Shown: in pieces, positions 10,197 through 19,464 of the stretch
How positions within the stretch are numbered: position 1 is the stretch's first letter
Layout: each line of letters opens with the position of its first letter
Assembly: GCA_019747905.1 (NCBI GenBank)
Contig: JAIEQG010000045.1
Location: 1 to 64,000, forward strand
DNA from: Burkholderiales bacterium
GTDB lineage: Bacteria > Pseudomonadota > Gammaproteobacteria > Burkholderiales > Ga0077523
DNA length: 64,000 nucleotides
Direction of reading: 5' to 3'
Made by a program: the position numbers and the translations under genes
Notes under the pieces: model-generated
Told to the model about the DNA's origin: nothing
What the model saw: only the letters and a program-made list of their open reading frames with translations
Databases searched by the model: none

Positions 10197-11060
10197 ATGC
10201 GCCTGGTGATCGCATGCCTGTGGCTGCTGCATTTCCTGCCGTTGGGGGTGCTGGCCCGCGTCGGGTCGTTCGCGGGCGATGCGCTCCGGCTGCTCGGCAC
10301 CGAACGCCGGCGCGTGGCGCGCACCAACCTGCGGCTCTGCTTTCCGGAATGGGACGAAGCACGCTGCCAGGCGGTGCTGAAGGCACACTTTCGCGCCGTC
10401 GCCCGCAGCATGCTCGAGGCCACCATCGCCTGGTGGGGATCGGAAGCGCGGCTGCGGCGCACGGTGCGTATCGAAGGCGAAGAGCACGTGCGGGCCCTCG
10501 GCGACCGGCGCGTGATCTTCCTGGTACCGCACTTCGTCGGGATCGAGCTGGAGGGCCTGCGCATGTCCATGGACTACCGTGGGATGGCGGTCTACAGCCA
10601 TCAGAAGAACCGGGTGTTCGACGAGTTCCTGGTGCGGGTCCGCAGCCGGTTCCCCGGTACGCGCATGGTGGCGCGGCAGGAAGGCGTGAAAGCGATCCTG
10701 CGCGGCTTCAAGGACGGACTCGGCCTGCAGCTCTCGCCCGACCTCGATCTGGGCGCCCGTGATGCAGTGTTCGTCCCCTTCTTCGGCGTGCCGGCCGCCA
10801 CGGTGACGGCGCTGTCGCGCCTCGCGCGCCTCACCGGCGCTGCGGTGATCCCGGTGGTCGTGCGACAACGGCCCGGCGGCGAAGGCTACGTACTCACCAT
10901 GTACCCGGCCTGGGACAACTATCCAGGCGCCAGCCCCGAGGAAGACACGCGGCGCATGAATGCCTTCATCGAAGAGCGCGTGCTCGAGATGCCGGAGCAG
11001 TACTATTGGCTGCACAAGCGGTTCAAGACGCGGCCGGAAGGCGAGGAAGGTTTTTATTGA
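10197..11060 (+). CDS. LpxL/HtrB-family acyltransferase (second of two)
   Basis: The protein is 287 residues from the ATG at 10197. A TTG three codons earlier is possible but less likely. It has an N-terminal hydrophobic helix, RRVARTNLRLCFPE (typical LpxL segment), the catalytic HFVGIE (HX4E), SHQKNRVFDEF, and a C-terminal EMPEQYYWLHKRFKTRP block. It is divergent from its upstream neighbour, so the pair probably transfers different acyl chains or acts on different positions. The D-L-D-L-G-A segment replaces the usual PDQD motif (SPDLDLGARDAVFVPFFG), with the acidic residues still present. Confidence 0.87.
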   Translation: MRLVIACLWLLHFLPLGVLARVGSFAGDALRLLGTERRRVARTNLRLCFPEWDEARCQAVLKAHFRAVARSMLEATIAWWGSEARLRRTVRIEGEEHVRALGDRRVIFLVPHFVGIELEGLRMSMDYRGMAVYSHQKNRVFDEFLVRVRSRFPGTRMVARQEGVKAILRGFKDGLGLQLSPDLDLGARDAVFVPFFGVPAATVTALSRLARLTGAAVIPVVVRQRPGGEGYVLTMYPAWDNYPGASPEEDTRRMNAFIEERVLEMPEQYYWLHKRFKTRPEGEEGFY

Positions 11061-11070
11061 TGGACTACGT

Positions 11071-11517
11071 GTGAAGCGCGAAACCGGTTTCGCGAATCCG
11101 CAGGCCGCCGAGATCTGCGACGTGCTGGCCGAGGTGCAGTCGATTGCCGTCGTCGGTCTGTCGCCGCACCCGCATCGGCCGAGCCATCGCGTCACGGCAG
11201 CCATGCAGCGTGCCGGGTTTCGCATCGTCCCGGTGCATCCCAACGCGACCGAGGTGCTGGGCGAGAAGGCCTACGCATCGCTCGGCGACGTGCCGCCGCC
11301 CGTCGGCCTGGTCAACGTGTTCCGCGCTGCCGACCGTATCGACGCCATCGTCGACGATTGCATCCGGTTGGGGGTGAAGCGCTTGTGGATCCAGCAAGGC
11401 ATCGTCAATGAAGCAGCCGCCGCGCGCGCGGCCGCACACGGAATCTGGACGGTCATGGACCGCTGCATCTGGTCCGACTTCAACGGCGCCTGTGGCCGCC
11501 GGCGGGATCACGCATGA
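11071..11517 (+). CDS. CoA-binding domain protein (YccU-like)
   Basis: This is a small Rossmann-type protein of 148 residues. IAVVGLSPHPHRPSHRV is the CoA-binding glycine/serine loop, followed by VPVHPNATEVLGEKAYASL and VNVFRAADRI, which match the YccU/CoA_binding_2 family. WIQQGIVNEAAAARA and a terminal MDRCIW segment are also typical. The molecular role of the family is unsettled. The start is taken as GTG at 11071. There is no strong ribosome site, so coupling to the preceding acyltransferase stop 10 bases upstream is likely. The TGA overlaps the next ATG. Confidence 0.85.
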   Translation: MKRETGFANPQAAEICDVLAEVQSIAVVGLSPHPHRPSHRVTAAMQRAGFRIVPVHPNATEVLGEKAYASLGDVPPPVGLVNVFRAADRIDAIVDDCIRLGVKRLWIQQGIVNEAAAARAAAHGIWTVMDRCIWSDFNGACGRRRDHA

Positions 11518-12047
11518 GCTCCAGCGACATCGTCATCGAGCCGCTGCGTGAAGCGGACATTCCGGCGCTGATCGCACTCGCGCGCGACACCTGGTTCAAG
11601 CACTATCCCGACATCATCACCACCGCGCAGATAGAATACATGCTGGCTCAGCGCTACAGCGACGCGGTGATCCGTGCCCAACTGGCCGATCCCGACATCT
11701 GGTGGGACAGGCTGCTCCTCGACGGTGAACTGGCCGCCTTCGCGCAGTACGAACGCAGCGATCCGCCGGGCACCCTCAAGGTCGACAAGCTGTATGCCCG
11801 GCACGAATTGCGCGGACGGGGACTCGGCAGCACCCTGTTGCGGCACATCGAGGACGAGGCGCGGGCGATGGGTTTCTCGCGTCTCAAGTTGCAGGTCAAC
11901 AAGAACAATGTCTCCGCCATTGGCGCCTACCGCAAGAACGGCTTCGTGGTGGCCGAGTCCGCAGTGTTCGACATCGGCCACGGGTTCGTGATGGACGACT
12001 ACGTGATGGTCAAGGAACTGCCGGCCCTGCCGGTCGGCAACGCATGA
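11514..12047 (+). CDS. GNAT-family N-acetyltransferase
   Basis: This is a single-domain 177-residue acetyltransferase. Motif A, with the acetyl-CoA pyrophosphate loop, is seen as [20 protein letters not shown] (about 95-115). [19 protein letters not shown] (about 127-145) is the classical motif B. The substrate cannot be told. The ATG overlaps the CoA-binding gene's stop (ATGA) and the TGA overlaps dapF's ATG, so it belongs to the same co-translated run. Confidence 0.88.
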   Translation: MSSSDIVIEPLREADIPALIALARDTWFKHYPDIITTAQIEYMLAQRYSDAVIRAQLADPDIWWDRLLLDGELAAFAQYERSDPPGTLKVDKLYARHELRGRGLGSTLLRHIEDEARAMGFSRLKLQVNKNNVSAIGAYRKNGFVVAESAVFDIGHGFVMDDYVMVKELPALPVGNA

Positions 12048-12919
12048 AACTGCGGTTTACGAAGATGCAAGGTGCCGGCAACGACTTCGTCGTGATCGAC
12101 GCCACGCGCGCGCCCGTCGAACTGACCCGCGGGCAGGTGCAGCGCCTGTGCGATCGCCGCTTCGGCGTGGGTTGCGACCAGGTACTGATCGTGGAGCGCG
12201 CCCGTCGCGCCGGCACCGATTTCTACTACCGCATCTACAACGCCGACGGCGGCGAAGTGCAGCAATGCGGCAACGGCGCGCGTTGTTTCGCACGCTTCGT
12301 GCACGACAGCGGACTCACCACCAAGCTTGCGATCCGCGTCGAAACGGTTTCAGGCATCATTCAGCCGGAGCTCGAAGCCGATGGCACCGTCACGGTGAAC
12401 ATGGGAGCGCCCGAGTTCGAACCCGCTCGCGTCCCGTTCGTCGCGCCGGCCCGGGCGCTCACCTACCCGCTGGATGTCGGCGGTGCGACCCGCGAGATCG
12501 GCGCTCTTTCCATGGGCAATCCGCATGCGGTGCAAGTGGTGCCCGACGTGGACACGGCTCCCGTGACGACCGAGGGTCCGTTGATCGAGCGCCATGCCCG
12601 GTTTCCGGAGCGCGTGAACGCCGGCTACATGCAGGTGGTGGATCGACACACCATCCGCTTGCGCGTCTTCGAACGCGGCTCGGGCGAAACGCTGGCGTGC
12701 GGCACGGGCGCCTGCGCCGCCGTGGTATCCGGCATCGAGCGCGGCCTGCTCGCAAGCCCGGTCAAGGTGCACACGCGTGGCGGCGAGCTCGGCATCCGTT
12801 GGGACGGCGCGGGCCACGCCGTCTTCATGACGGGCACGGCGGTGGCCGTGTTCGAAGGCGAGATCGAATTGCAGCAAGACCCCGCGCCGGCTGCTCCGGC
12901 AAGCCGCGCGCTGGCCTGA
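12044..12919 (+). CDS. dapF: diaminopimelate epimerase
   Basis: DapF interconverts LL- and meso-diaminopimelate for lysine and peptidoglycan synthesis. The 291-residue protein starts [19 protein letters not shown] (family signature). It has the two catalytic cysteines in QQCGNGARC (Cys75) and [10 protein letters not shown] (about Cys223), plus MGNPHAVQ between them. Its four-base overlap with the acetyltransferase places it in the same operon, and DUF484 and xerC follow as in many proteobacteria. The length is slightly above average because of an Ala/Pro tail. Confidence 0.97.
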   Translation: MKLRFTKMQGAGNDFVVIDATRAPVELTRGQVQRLCDRRFGVGCDQVLIVERARRAGTDFYYRIYNADGGEVQQCGNGARCFARFVHDSGLTTKLAIRVETVSGIIQPELEADGTVTVNMGAPEFEPARVPFVAPARALTYPLDVGGATREIGALSMGNPHAVQVVPDVDTAPVTTEGPLIERHARFPERVNAGYMQVVDRHTIRLRVFERGSGETLACGTGACAAVVSGIERGLLASPVKVHTRGGELGIRWDGAGHAVFMTGTAVAVFEGEIELQQDPAPAAPASRALA

Positions 12920-12947
12920 AACCAACCTAGACGACGAGAGCGAAGCG

Positions 12948-13601
12948 ATGCGACCCGAAGCAGCAGACGTGGCCCAGTACCTGAAGGCGAACCCGGAGTT
13001 CTTCGAGCAATACGCCGAGATGCTGGCCGAGATCTTCGTGCCGCACCCCCATGGCGGCCGGGCGATCCCCATCTCCGAGCGCCAGATCGTGACCTTGCGC
13101 GAGAAGAACCGTGCCCTGGAAGACAAGCTGCGCGAACTGGTGCAGTTCGGCCAGGAGAACGACTCCATCATCGACCGGCTGCACCGGATCACTCTCGCGA
13201 TGATGATGGCGCGCGATCTCGACACGCTGCTCGCCTCGCTCTATTACAACCTGCGGGAGGATTTCGCCGTGCCGCACGTCGCCATGCGGCTGTGGGCCGA
13301 GGGCGGTTGGGAGCGTCCGGAGTTCGGGTCCATCAGCCAGGAAGTGCGCGTGTTCACCGAGAGCCTCACCAATCCCTACTGCTCGCCGCACCCGATGTTC
13401 GAGACCACCGCGTGGTTCGGCGACGAAGGGGCCGCCTTGCGGTCGTTCGCCTATGTGCCGCTGCGCACGGAGCAGGCATTCGGACTGCTCGCACTCGGAT
13501 CCGAAGACGTGCAACGCTTCTATCCCGAGATGGGCACGCTGTATCTCAAGCGCCTGGGCGAGCTGGTAAGCGTCGCCCTCGCGAAATTCCTGAAGGCATG
13601 A
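12948..13601 (+). CDS. DUF484 family protein (GAF-like)
   Basis: The 217-residue cytoplasmic protein starts with a helix VAQYLKANPEFFEQYAEMLAE and HPHGGRAIPISERQI, the hallmark of DUF484. A short coiled coil (about 45-75) and a GAF-like fold (about 85-210) follow. The function is unknown. The gene is habitually found between dapF and xerC, and here it overlaps the xerC ATG by four bases. It is followed by the recombinase in the same reading direction with no room for a promoter. Confidence 0.9.
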   Translation: MRPEAADVAQYLKANPEFFEQYAEMLAEIFVPHPHGGRAIPISERQIVTLREKNRALEDKLRELVQFGQENDSIIDRLHRITLAMMMARDLDTLLASLYYNLREDFAVPHVAMRLWAEGGWERPEFGSISQEVRVFTESLTNPYCSPHPMFETTAWFGDEGAALRSFAYVPLRTEQAFGLLALGSEDVQRFYPEMGTLYLKRLGELVSVALAKFLKA

Positions 13602-14524
13602 CTCGTCGCGCGACGCATCCGGAGACACTGCCAGCACCGGCCCCCGACGCACGCTTCGGCGGCTACCTGTCCCACCTCGCGCACGAGAAGCGACTGGCCG
13701 CCCATACCGTGGAGAACTACGCCCGGGACGTCCGCGACCTGCTGCGCCTCGTCGGGACGACCCCGCTCGAAACGCTCGGCGTGCACGACATCCGCCGCTG
13801 TGTTGCGCGTCTGCATGCAGGCGGGTTGGGGGGCCGCAGCATTGCACGCAAGCTATCCGCCTGGCGCAGTTTCTTCGGCTATCTCGCCCGCGACCACGGC
13901 TTCACCGCCAACCCGGTCACGGGCCTCAAGGCACCGAAAGCGCCGAAGCGGCTGCCAGCCAGTCTCACGCCTGACGAAGCTGCGCAGCTGCTCGACGGCA
14001 AGGACGAGGGCGATCTCGCGCTGCGCGACAAGGCGCTGTTCGAACTCATCTACTCGTCCGGACTGCGGCTTGCGGAAGCGGTGGGCCTCGATCCTCCGGA
14101 CGTGGACCTGCGGGAACGCACCGTCCGTGTGACCGGCAAGGGCTCGAAGACGCGCGTGGTGCCGGTAGGCGCGCAGGCAGCGCAGGCCATCGAAGCCTGG
14201 CTGCCGGTCCGTGCCATCCTCGCCCGACCCGGCGAAACCGCATTGTTCGTGAACCAGGCGGGCCGGCGCATCGGGCCGCGCTCGGTGCAGACTGCGCTCA
14301 AGGCACTGGCCGTGGCGCGCGGTCTCACCCGCAACGTGCATCCGCACGTACTGCGCCATTCCTTCGCCTCGCACGTACTGCAATCCAGCGGTGACCTGCG
14401 CGCCGTCCAGGAGTTGCTGGGTCACGCCAGCATTTCCACGACGCAGGTCTACACGCATCTCGATTATCAGCACCTCGCCAAGGTGTACGACAACGCGCAT
14501 CCGCGTGCGAAGCGCAAGGGCTGA
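13598..14524 (+). CDS. xerC: site-specific tyrosine recombinase XerC
   Basis: XerC with XerD resolves chromosome dimers at dif. The 308-residue protein has an N-terminal SAM-like core-binding domain (about 20-110, LSHLAHEKRLAAHTVENYARD) and a catalytic domain with Arg in SSGLRLAEAVGL, Lys in GKGSKTR, HVLRHSFASH (H-x-x-R), GHASISTTQ and nucleophile Tyr in YTHLDYQH. The ATG at 13598 overlaps the DUF484 stop. An unusually long N-terminal lead of about 20 residues precedes the domain. The position after dapF and DUF484 favours XerC over XerD. Confidence 0.94.
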   Translation: MTRRATHPETLPAPAPDARFGGYLSHLAHEKRLAAHTVENYARDVRDLLRLVGTTPLETLGVHDIRRCVARLHAGGLGGRSIARKLSAWRSFFGYLARDHGFTANPVTGLKAPKAPKRLPASLTPDEAAQLLDGKDEGDLALRDKALFELIYSSGLRLAEAVGLDPPDVDLRERTVRVTGKGSKTRVVPVGAQAAQAIEAWLPVRAILARPGETALFVNQAGRRIGPRSVQTALKALAVARGLTRNVHPHVLRHSFASHVLQSSGDLRAVQELLGHASISTTQVYTHLDYQHLAKVYDNAHPRAKRKG

Positions 14525-14527
14525 ACC

Positions 14528-15712
14528 ATGAGCAAGATCGTCCTGAAGGCCGGCCGCGAGAAGTCGCTGCAGCGGCACCATCCCTGGGTATTCTCCGGAG
14601 CCATCGAACGCGTGGAGGGTCATCCTGCCTCGGGCGCGACCGTCGAGATCCGCTCGGCGCAAGGTGGCTTTCTCGGCTGGGGTGCCTACAGCCCGGAGTC
14701 GCAGATCTCGGCGCGCGTCTGGGAATGGCGCGAAGGGGCGCGCATCGATCGCGAGTTCTTCGCGAACCGCGTGCGCCGGGCCGTGGCGCAGCGCTCGGAG
14801 CTGCTGGCCACTGGAGCGACGCCAGCCGCGCGGCTGGTGCATGGCGAAGCCGACGGTCTGCCCGGCGTGGTCATCGACCGGTTTGCCGACTGGATCGTGG
14901 TGCAACTCACCAGCGCCGGGGCGTGGCACTGGCGCGACGATATCGCGAGCGTGGTGTCCGAAGTGACCGGATTGCCGCACGTGTTCGAGCGCTCCGACGC
15001 CGACGTGCTCGCGCTGGAGGGCCTGGCACCCCGGGTCGCGGCGCTCGCGGGTTCCGAACCGCCCAAGGCCATCGCCATCGAGGAGCACGGGCTCAAGTTC
15101 GAAGTCGATCCGCGTCATGGCCACAAGACCGGCTTCTATCTCGATCAACGGGACAACCGCGCCCGGGTGCGCGCACTGTCCCACGGACGCGAAGTCCTCG
15201 ACTGCTTCTGCTACACCGGCGGATTCACCGTCAGTGCCCTGGCCGGCGGCGCTGCGAAGGTGACGGCGATCGACAGCTCGGGCGAGGCGATCGCGGCGGC
15301 TCGCCGGCACGTACGGCAGAACGGCTTGCCGGAAGAGCGCGCCGAGCTGCTCGAGGGCGACGTCTTCGCCCTGTTGCGGAAGTTTCGCGACCAGGCGCGC
15401 AAGTTCGACCTGATCGTGCTCGACCCGCCGAAGTTCGCACCGACCGCGGCCCACGCGGAAAAAGCGGCTCGTGCTTACAAGGACATCAACCTGTGGGCGT
15501 TGAAACTGCTGCGGCCCCAGGGGATGCTGTTCACGTTCTCGTGCTCGGGCGGCGTGCCGCGCGAACTCTTCCAGAAGATCGTCGCGGGCGCGGCGACCGA
15601 TGCCGGCGTCGATGTGCGCGTCCTCCAACACCTGGGAGCGAGCATCGATCATCCCGTGGTACTCAACTTTCCCGAAGGCGAGTATCTGAAGGGATTGATA
15701 TGCCAGGCCTAG
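14528..15712 (+). CDS. RlmI-like 23S rRNA cytosine methyltransferase
   Basis: The 394-residue protein starts with a PUA RNA-binding domain (about 1-75, VLKAGREKSLQRHHPWVFSGAIE). An EEHGLKFEVD...GHKTGFYLDQRDNR region follows, then a Rossmann methyltransferase with VLDCFCYTGGFTVSALAGGA as SAM-binding motif I, VLDPPKFAP as motif IV and TFSCSGGV carrying the catalytic-loop cysteine. RlmI methylates C1962 of E. coli 23S rRNA. That exact target is an inference from family. It starts four bases after the xerC stop. Confidence 0.9.
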   Translation: MSKIVLKAGREKSLQRHHPWVFSGAIERVEGHPASGATVEIRSAQGGFLGWGAYSPESQISARVWEWREGARIDREFFANRVRRAVAQRSELLATGATPAARLVHGEADGLPGVVIDRFADWIVVQLTSAGAWHWRDDIASVVSEVTGLPHVFERSDADVLALEGLAPRVAALAGSEPPKAIAIEEHGLKFEVDPRHGHKTGFYLDQRDNRARVRALSHGREVLDCFCYTGGFTVSALAGGAAKVTAIDSSGEAIAAARRHVRQNGLPEERAELLEGDVFALLRKFRDQARKFDLIVLDPPKFAPTAAHAEKAARAYKDINLWALKLLRPQGMLFTFSCSGGVPRELFQKIVAGAATDAGVDVRVLQHLGASIDHPVVLNFPEGEYLKGLICQA

Positions 15713-15716
15713 CGAC

Positions 15717-16346
15717 ATGACCACGCTGCTCGCAGTCCGCCACGGCGAGACCCGCTGGAACGCCGAAGGGCGCATGCAGGGCCATCTCGACAGCGACCTC
15801 GACCCGAGCGGTATCGCGCAGGCCGATGCGCTCGGTCGCCGCCTGGCCGATGAACGCATCGACGCCGTGATCGCGAGCGATCTCGGCCGCACTCTCGCCA
15901 CCGCTCGCGGCATCACCGCGCACACGGGCCACGCGATCCGCACGGATGCCCGTTTGCGCGAACGCCATCTGGGCATCTTCCAGAGCCTGACCGGCACCGA
16001 GGCCGCATTGCGACATCCGGCCGACTGGCGCCGGTTCAAGGAACGCGATCCCGAACACGATCTTCACGGCGGCGAGACCCTGCGCCAGTTCTCGGCGCGT
16101 TGCGTGGCGTGCGTCAACGAACTCGCGGCGCTGCACCCCCATGCCACGTTGCTCGTGGTCACCCACGGCGGCGTGCTCGACGTGCTGTTTCGCCACACCA
16201 CGGGCCTGCCGTTGGCGGCGCCGCGCACCTTCACCCTGCTCAACGCGAGCCTTAACACCTTCGAGATCACCGAAGGGATGTGGACGCTCCTGCACTGGGG
16301 CGACATCGCCCACCTGGGCGTGCGCGACGCGATCGACGACGTCTGA
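15717..16346 (+). CDS. histidine phosphatase family protein
   Basis: This 209-residue protein belongs to the phosphoglycerate-mutase-like superfamily. The phospho-histidine motif RHGETRWN is at residues 8-15, SDLGRTLATA at about 56, the second active-site arginine and glutamate in RLRERHLGIFQ, and VVTHGGVLDVL near the C-terminus carries the second histidine. The substrate may be a phosphorylated metabolite such as alpha-ribazole phosphate or 2-phosphoglycerate. No cobalamin gene is adjacent, so CobC is not asserted. It starts four bases after the RlmI-like gene and ends the operon. Confidence 0.88.
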   Translation: MTTLLAVRHGETRWNAEGRMQGHLDSDLDPSGIAQADALGRRLADERIDAVIASDLGRTLATARGITAHTGHAIRTDARLRERHLGIFQSLTGTEAALRHPADWRRFKERDPEHDLHGGETLRQFSARCVACVNELAALHPHATLLVVTHGGVLDVLFRHTTGLPLAAPRTFTLLNASLNTFEITEGMWTLLHWGDIAHLGVRDAIDDV

Positions 16347-16358
16347 CCCTGCGGGCGT

Positions 16359-16379
16359 TGCCTTGCAACAAGGTTGCGG
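16359..16379 (+). promoter_or_regulatory. candidate metal-regulator operator upstream of the metal uptake cluster
   Basis: Two overlapping dyads, CCTTGCAACAAGG and GCAACAAGGTTGC, occur about 70 bases before the first gene of the metal-uptake cluster. The position and symmetry fit a repressor site such as Zur, but the sequence was not matched to a known Zur consensus. Confidence 0.3.
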
Positions 16380-16450
16380 TTTATCCTGCTCGGAGCCTAC
16401 CGAATTGACCGCGCGGCCACGTTGCAGCGCATCGAAGGATCAGGAACCCC

Positions 16451-16771
16451 TTGCACTCTTCTTCCTTGCGCCTGTTGCTGTCGCGCATCGTCCTCGCCGC
16501 CGCGCTGCTGTTCGCGCAGCAGGTCGGGGTCGCGCACGCGGTGGCGCACGGGGCCGGCAATGCGCCGACGCACCAGCACGGCAAGGGTGTGCCGATGCAA
16601 GGCTGCGACGAGTGCGTCGCCTTCGCCCAGGTCCAGGGTGGACCCGGTTCCTTCCTCGTTCACACCCCGCCCTCGGCGGACTACGTCGTCCCGCGGTTCG
16701 AGTCGCGGGACGACTGGCACCCGGCCCCGACCCGGGCCTTCTCGTCGCGCGCCCCACCGTTGCACACCTGA
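16451..16771 (+). CDS. small secreted His/Cys protein (DUF2946-like)
   Basis: The 106-residue protein has a signal peptide (LLLSRIVLAAALLFAQQVGVAHA). A His-rich stretch, THQHGKGVPMQGCDECVAFA, holds a CDEC pair. The rest is Pro/Ser-rich without a domain. The His/Cys cluster suggests metal binding in the periplasm, fitting its place at the head of a metal-uptake cluster. The start is TTG at 16451 with AGGA seven bases before it. TTG at 16466 is an alternative. The function is inferred from context only. Confidence 0.65.
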   Translation: MHSSSLRLLLSRIVLAAALLFAQQVGVAHAVAHGAGNAPTHQHGKGVPMQGCDECVAFAQVQGGPGSFLVHTPPSADYVVPRFESRDDWHPAPTRAFSSRAPPLHT

Positions 16772-16840
16772 AGAATCGAACCGCTGCGCGCTGAGCTCGG
16801 GCTCGGTGCGCGCCATTTCGTTTTTGCAGGAGATGCAACG

Positions 16841-18277
16841 ATGCGCCACCATTTCATGGCCGCCGCCCTGGCTGCGGCCTGGGCCGCCACCGGCCCCGCC
16901 GCCGCGCAGACGGCGGACCTGGATCAGATCCGCAAGGACATCTAGGAGCTGCGCAACAGCTACGAGAGCCGCATCAAGGCGCTCGAAGACAAGTTGAAGG
17001 ACGCGGAGGCCGCCGCCAGGACCGCTCAGGATGCCGCGGCCCGCGCGGGGACTTCCGCCACCGAAGCGCAGAGCGCTGCTGCTCGCAGCGAAGCACCCAC
17101 CGCCTCCGGCGGGATGACGCAACAATCGTCGAAGAACGCCTTCAATCCCGCGATCTCGCTCATCCTCAACGGCACGTGGGGGCGTTTCGGCGACGACCCC
17201 TCGACCCGGATCACCGGATTCGCGCCCTCGGGCGGCGAAGTCATCCCGGGTCGCGGCGGTTCGCTCGGCGAATCGGAGCTGTTCCTGTCGGGCAACATCG
17301 ACCCGTACTTCCGCGGCGCACTGCTGGCTGCCCTGACGCCCGAGAACACGGTCGAAGTGGAGGAAGCCTTCTTCGAGACGCTGGCGCTCGGCAAGGGCTT
17401 CACGGCCAAGGGCGGGCGTTTCTTCTCGGGCGTCGGGTACTTCAACCAGGTGCATCCGCACGCCTGGGATTTCGCGGACCCATCGCTCGTGCAGAACGCC
17501 TTTCTGGGACGCAACTACGGCGACGACGGCGCGCAGCTGCGCTGGGTCGCCCCCTTGCCGGTCCTCGTGCAGTTCGGCGTGGAGCTGGGCAGGGGACGCG
17601 AGTTTCCCGGTGCGGGCGAAGTCGAACGCAACCGGAACGGTGCGGAGTCGCAGGTCTACTTCGCGAACGTCGGGGGTGACATCGGGGTGTCGAACGCCTA
17701 CCAGGTCGGCGCCTCGCACCTGCGGCAACGCACCGCCACCGACGGGTCGGCCTTTCTCGACTACGACGACATCACCGGCACCAGCAACCTGTTCCAGGGG
17801 CGCCAGCGCATCGACGGGCTCAACTTCGTCTACAAGTGGTCGCCGGACGGCAATCCCAAGTACCGCAACTTCAAGTTCGTGACCGAATGGTTCCAGCGTC
17901 GGTACGACGGCGATTTCACGTTCGACACGACCGGGGTCGCCGCGACCGACGCGATGAACGCGAAGCAGTCGGGTTGGTACGCCCAGGCGATCTACCAGTT
18001 CATGCCCTATTGGCGTGTGGGCGGACGTTATGACCGCTTGAGCCACGGCAACGTCGGCCTCAACGCCAACGCGGCCAACCTCACGCCGCCGGACTTCGAT
18101 CCCACGCGCTACAGCGTGATGCTCGACTGGAGTCCGAGCGAGTACAGCCGCATCCGCCTGCAGTTCAACCGCGACCGGTCGCGCCAGGATCTCGCGAGCG
18201 GCGAAGCCATCACGGACAACCAGCTCTTCCTGCAGTACATCTTCAGCCTGGGCGCGCACGGCGCGCACCGGTTCTGA
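16841..18277 (+). pseudogene. outer-membrane beta-barrel protein with an in-frame TAG at codon 35
   Basis: From ATG 16841 (AGGAG upstream) the frame gives a signal peptide (MRHHFMAAALAAAWAATGPAAA). A coiled coil, QIRKDI-stop-ELRNSYESRIKALEDKLKD, is interrupted by TAG at 16943-16945. About 440 residues of beta-barrel pattern follow and end in an aromatic residue (HRF). The coiled coil continues in register after the stop, so the TAG most simply replaces a Gln or Lys codon (CAG/AAG). Either this is a nonsense mutation that kills export, a suppressed stop, or a sequencing error. The rest of the frame is undamaged, implying the change is recent. The gene probably encodes the outer-membrane channel of the metal-uptake cluster. 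Confidence 0.75.
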
Positions 18278-18311
18278 ACGGCGTACCGGCAGTCCACGAG
18301 GAATCGATGCC

Positions 18312-19220
18312 ATGAAATCGCGTATCAAGCTGCTGTTGGCGGCGCTGTCGTTGCTCATCGCGGGCACGGCACACGCCGCCATCGACGTGTTCGCCTGCAG
18401 CCCGGAATGGGGTGCACTCACCGGCGAGATCGCCGGCAACCGGGCGACGGTGTTCGTTGCCACCACGGCGCTCCAGGACATCCACCGCATCCAGGCGCGT
18501 CCGAGCCTGATCGCGCGGGCCCGCACGGCCGCGCTGGTGATCTGCACCGGCGCCGATCTGGAAGTCGGCTGGATGTCGATGGTGCAGAGCCAGTCCGGCA
18601 ACGATCGCATCCAGGTCGGCAAGCCGGGTTTCCTGGAAGTTGCGAACTTCGTGCCGCGGATCGACATTCCCGGGTCGGTGGACCGCGCGCTCGGCGACGT
18701 GCATCCGCTCGGCAATCCGCACATCCAGTTCGGGCCGAAACAGATCCAGCTCGCTGCGGAGGAATTGACCCGCCGGCTGGTTCGGATCGATCCTGCCGGC
18801 GAAGGCGAGTACCGGGCAAGGCTCACCGACTTCACGAGCCGCTGGAGCGCCGCGACGCAGCGGTGGCTGCAGCTCGGGGCACCGCTCAAGGGCATCACGG
18901 TGATTCAGCATCACAAGAACTTCTCCTACCTGTTCGACTTCCTCGGCATGCGTCAGGTCGGTTCGCTCGAACCCAAGCCCGGCGTCGAGCCGACGTCCGC
19001 GCATCTGAGCGACCTCGTGGAACAACAGAAGGTCGAGCCCGCGAAGCTGATCGTGCGTGCGTCGTATCAGTCGCCGGCGGCTTCGGAGTGGCTGGCCCAG
19101 CGCATCAAGGTGCCGGCGGTCATGCTGCCGGCGACCGTCGGGGGTTCGGAGGGCGCGAAGGATCTTTTCTCGCTCTATGACGACTGCATCCGCCGGTTAC
19201 TCACGGCGTTGCCGGGCTGA
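18312..19220 (+). CDS. metal ABC transporter substrate-binding protein (ZnuA-like)
   Basis: This 302-residue periplasmic protein has a signal peptide ending THAA. It belongs to the TroA/ZnuA cluster A-I family. The metal-ligand candidates are His in QDIHRIQARPS (about 57), His in GDVHPLGNPHI (about 137), His in VIQHHKNFSY (about 201) and an acidic residue near the C-terminus. There is no His-rich loop of the classical ZnuA kind. The upstream outer-membrane gene and His/Cys protein, and the downstream ATPase and permease, form one uptake cluster. Zinc is more likely than manganese, but the sequence does not prove it. Confidence 0.85.
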   Translation: MKSRIKLLLAALSLLIAGTAHAAIDVFACSPEWGALTGEIAGNRATVFVATTALQDIHRIQARPSLIARARTAALVICTGADLEVGWMSMVQSQSGNDRIQVGKPGFLEVANFVPRIDIPGSVDRALGDVHPLGNPHIQFGPKQIQLAAEELTRRLVRIDPAGEGEYRARLTDFTSRWSAATQRWLQLGAPLKGITVIQHHKNFSYLFDFLGMRQVGSLEPKPGVEPTSAHLSDLVEQQKVEPAKLIVRASYQSPAASEWLAQRIKVPAVMLPATVGGSEGAKDLFSLYDDCIRRLLTALPG

Positions 19221-19460
19221 AGTGACATCCCCGCCGACAGGCCTTGCGGCCTCTCCCCCCGAGGGGGCCAGCCCTCTTGGGTCGGCCCGGCGAGGGCTGA
19301 AATGACGCTCCCCCCGACAGGCCTTGCGGCCTCTCCCCCCGAGGGGGCCAGCCCTCTTGGGGCGGCCCGGCGAGGGCTGAGATGACGCTCCCCCCGACAG
19401 GCCTTGCGGCCTCTCCCCCCAAGGGGGCCAGCCCTCTTGGGGCGGCCCGGCGAGGGCTGA
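19221..19460. repeat. three tandem 80-bp repeats inside the metal transporter operon
   Basis: Three head-to-tail units of exactly 80 bases occupy 19221-19300, 19301-19380 and 19381-19460. Each contains AGGCCTTGCGGCCT, a palindrome of GGCC type, then CTCCCCCCGAGGGGGCCAG and GGCCCGGCGAGGGCTGA. They differ at only a few bases, mostly in the first copy. Each unit folds into two hairpins. Units end with GGGCTGA, which copies the end of the preceding gene. They lie between the substrate-binding gene and the ATPase gene. Open frames through them on either strand are repeat artefacts. Confidence 0.93.
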
Positions 19461-19464
19461 ACCC

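Noticed and set aside
15717..16346. Assignment as cobC (alpha-ribazole phosphatase)
   Set aside because: The histidine phosphatase motifs fit many substrates and no cobalamin genes are nearby.
19221..19460. Possible CRISPR array
   Set aside because: The units are contiguous 80-mers without unique spacers and there are no cas genes.
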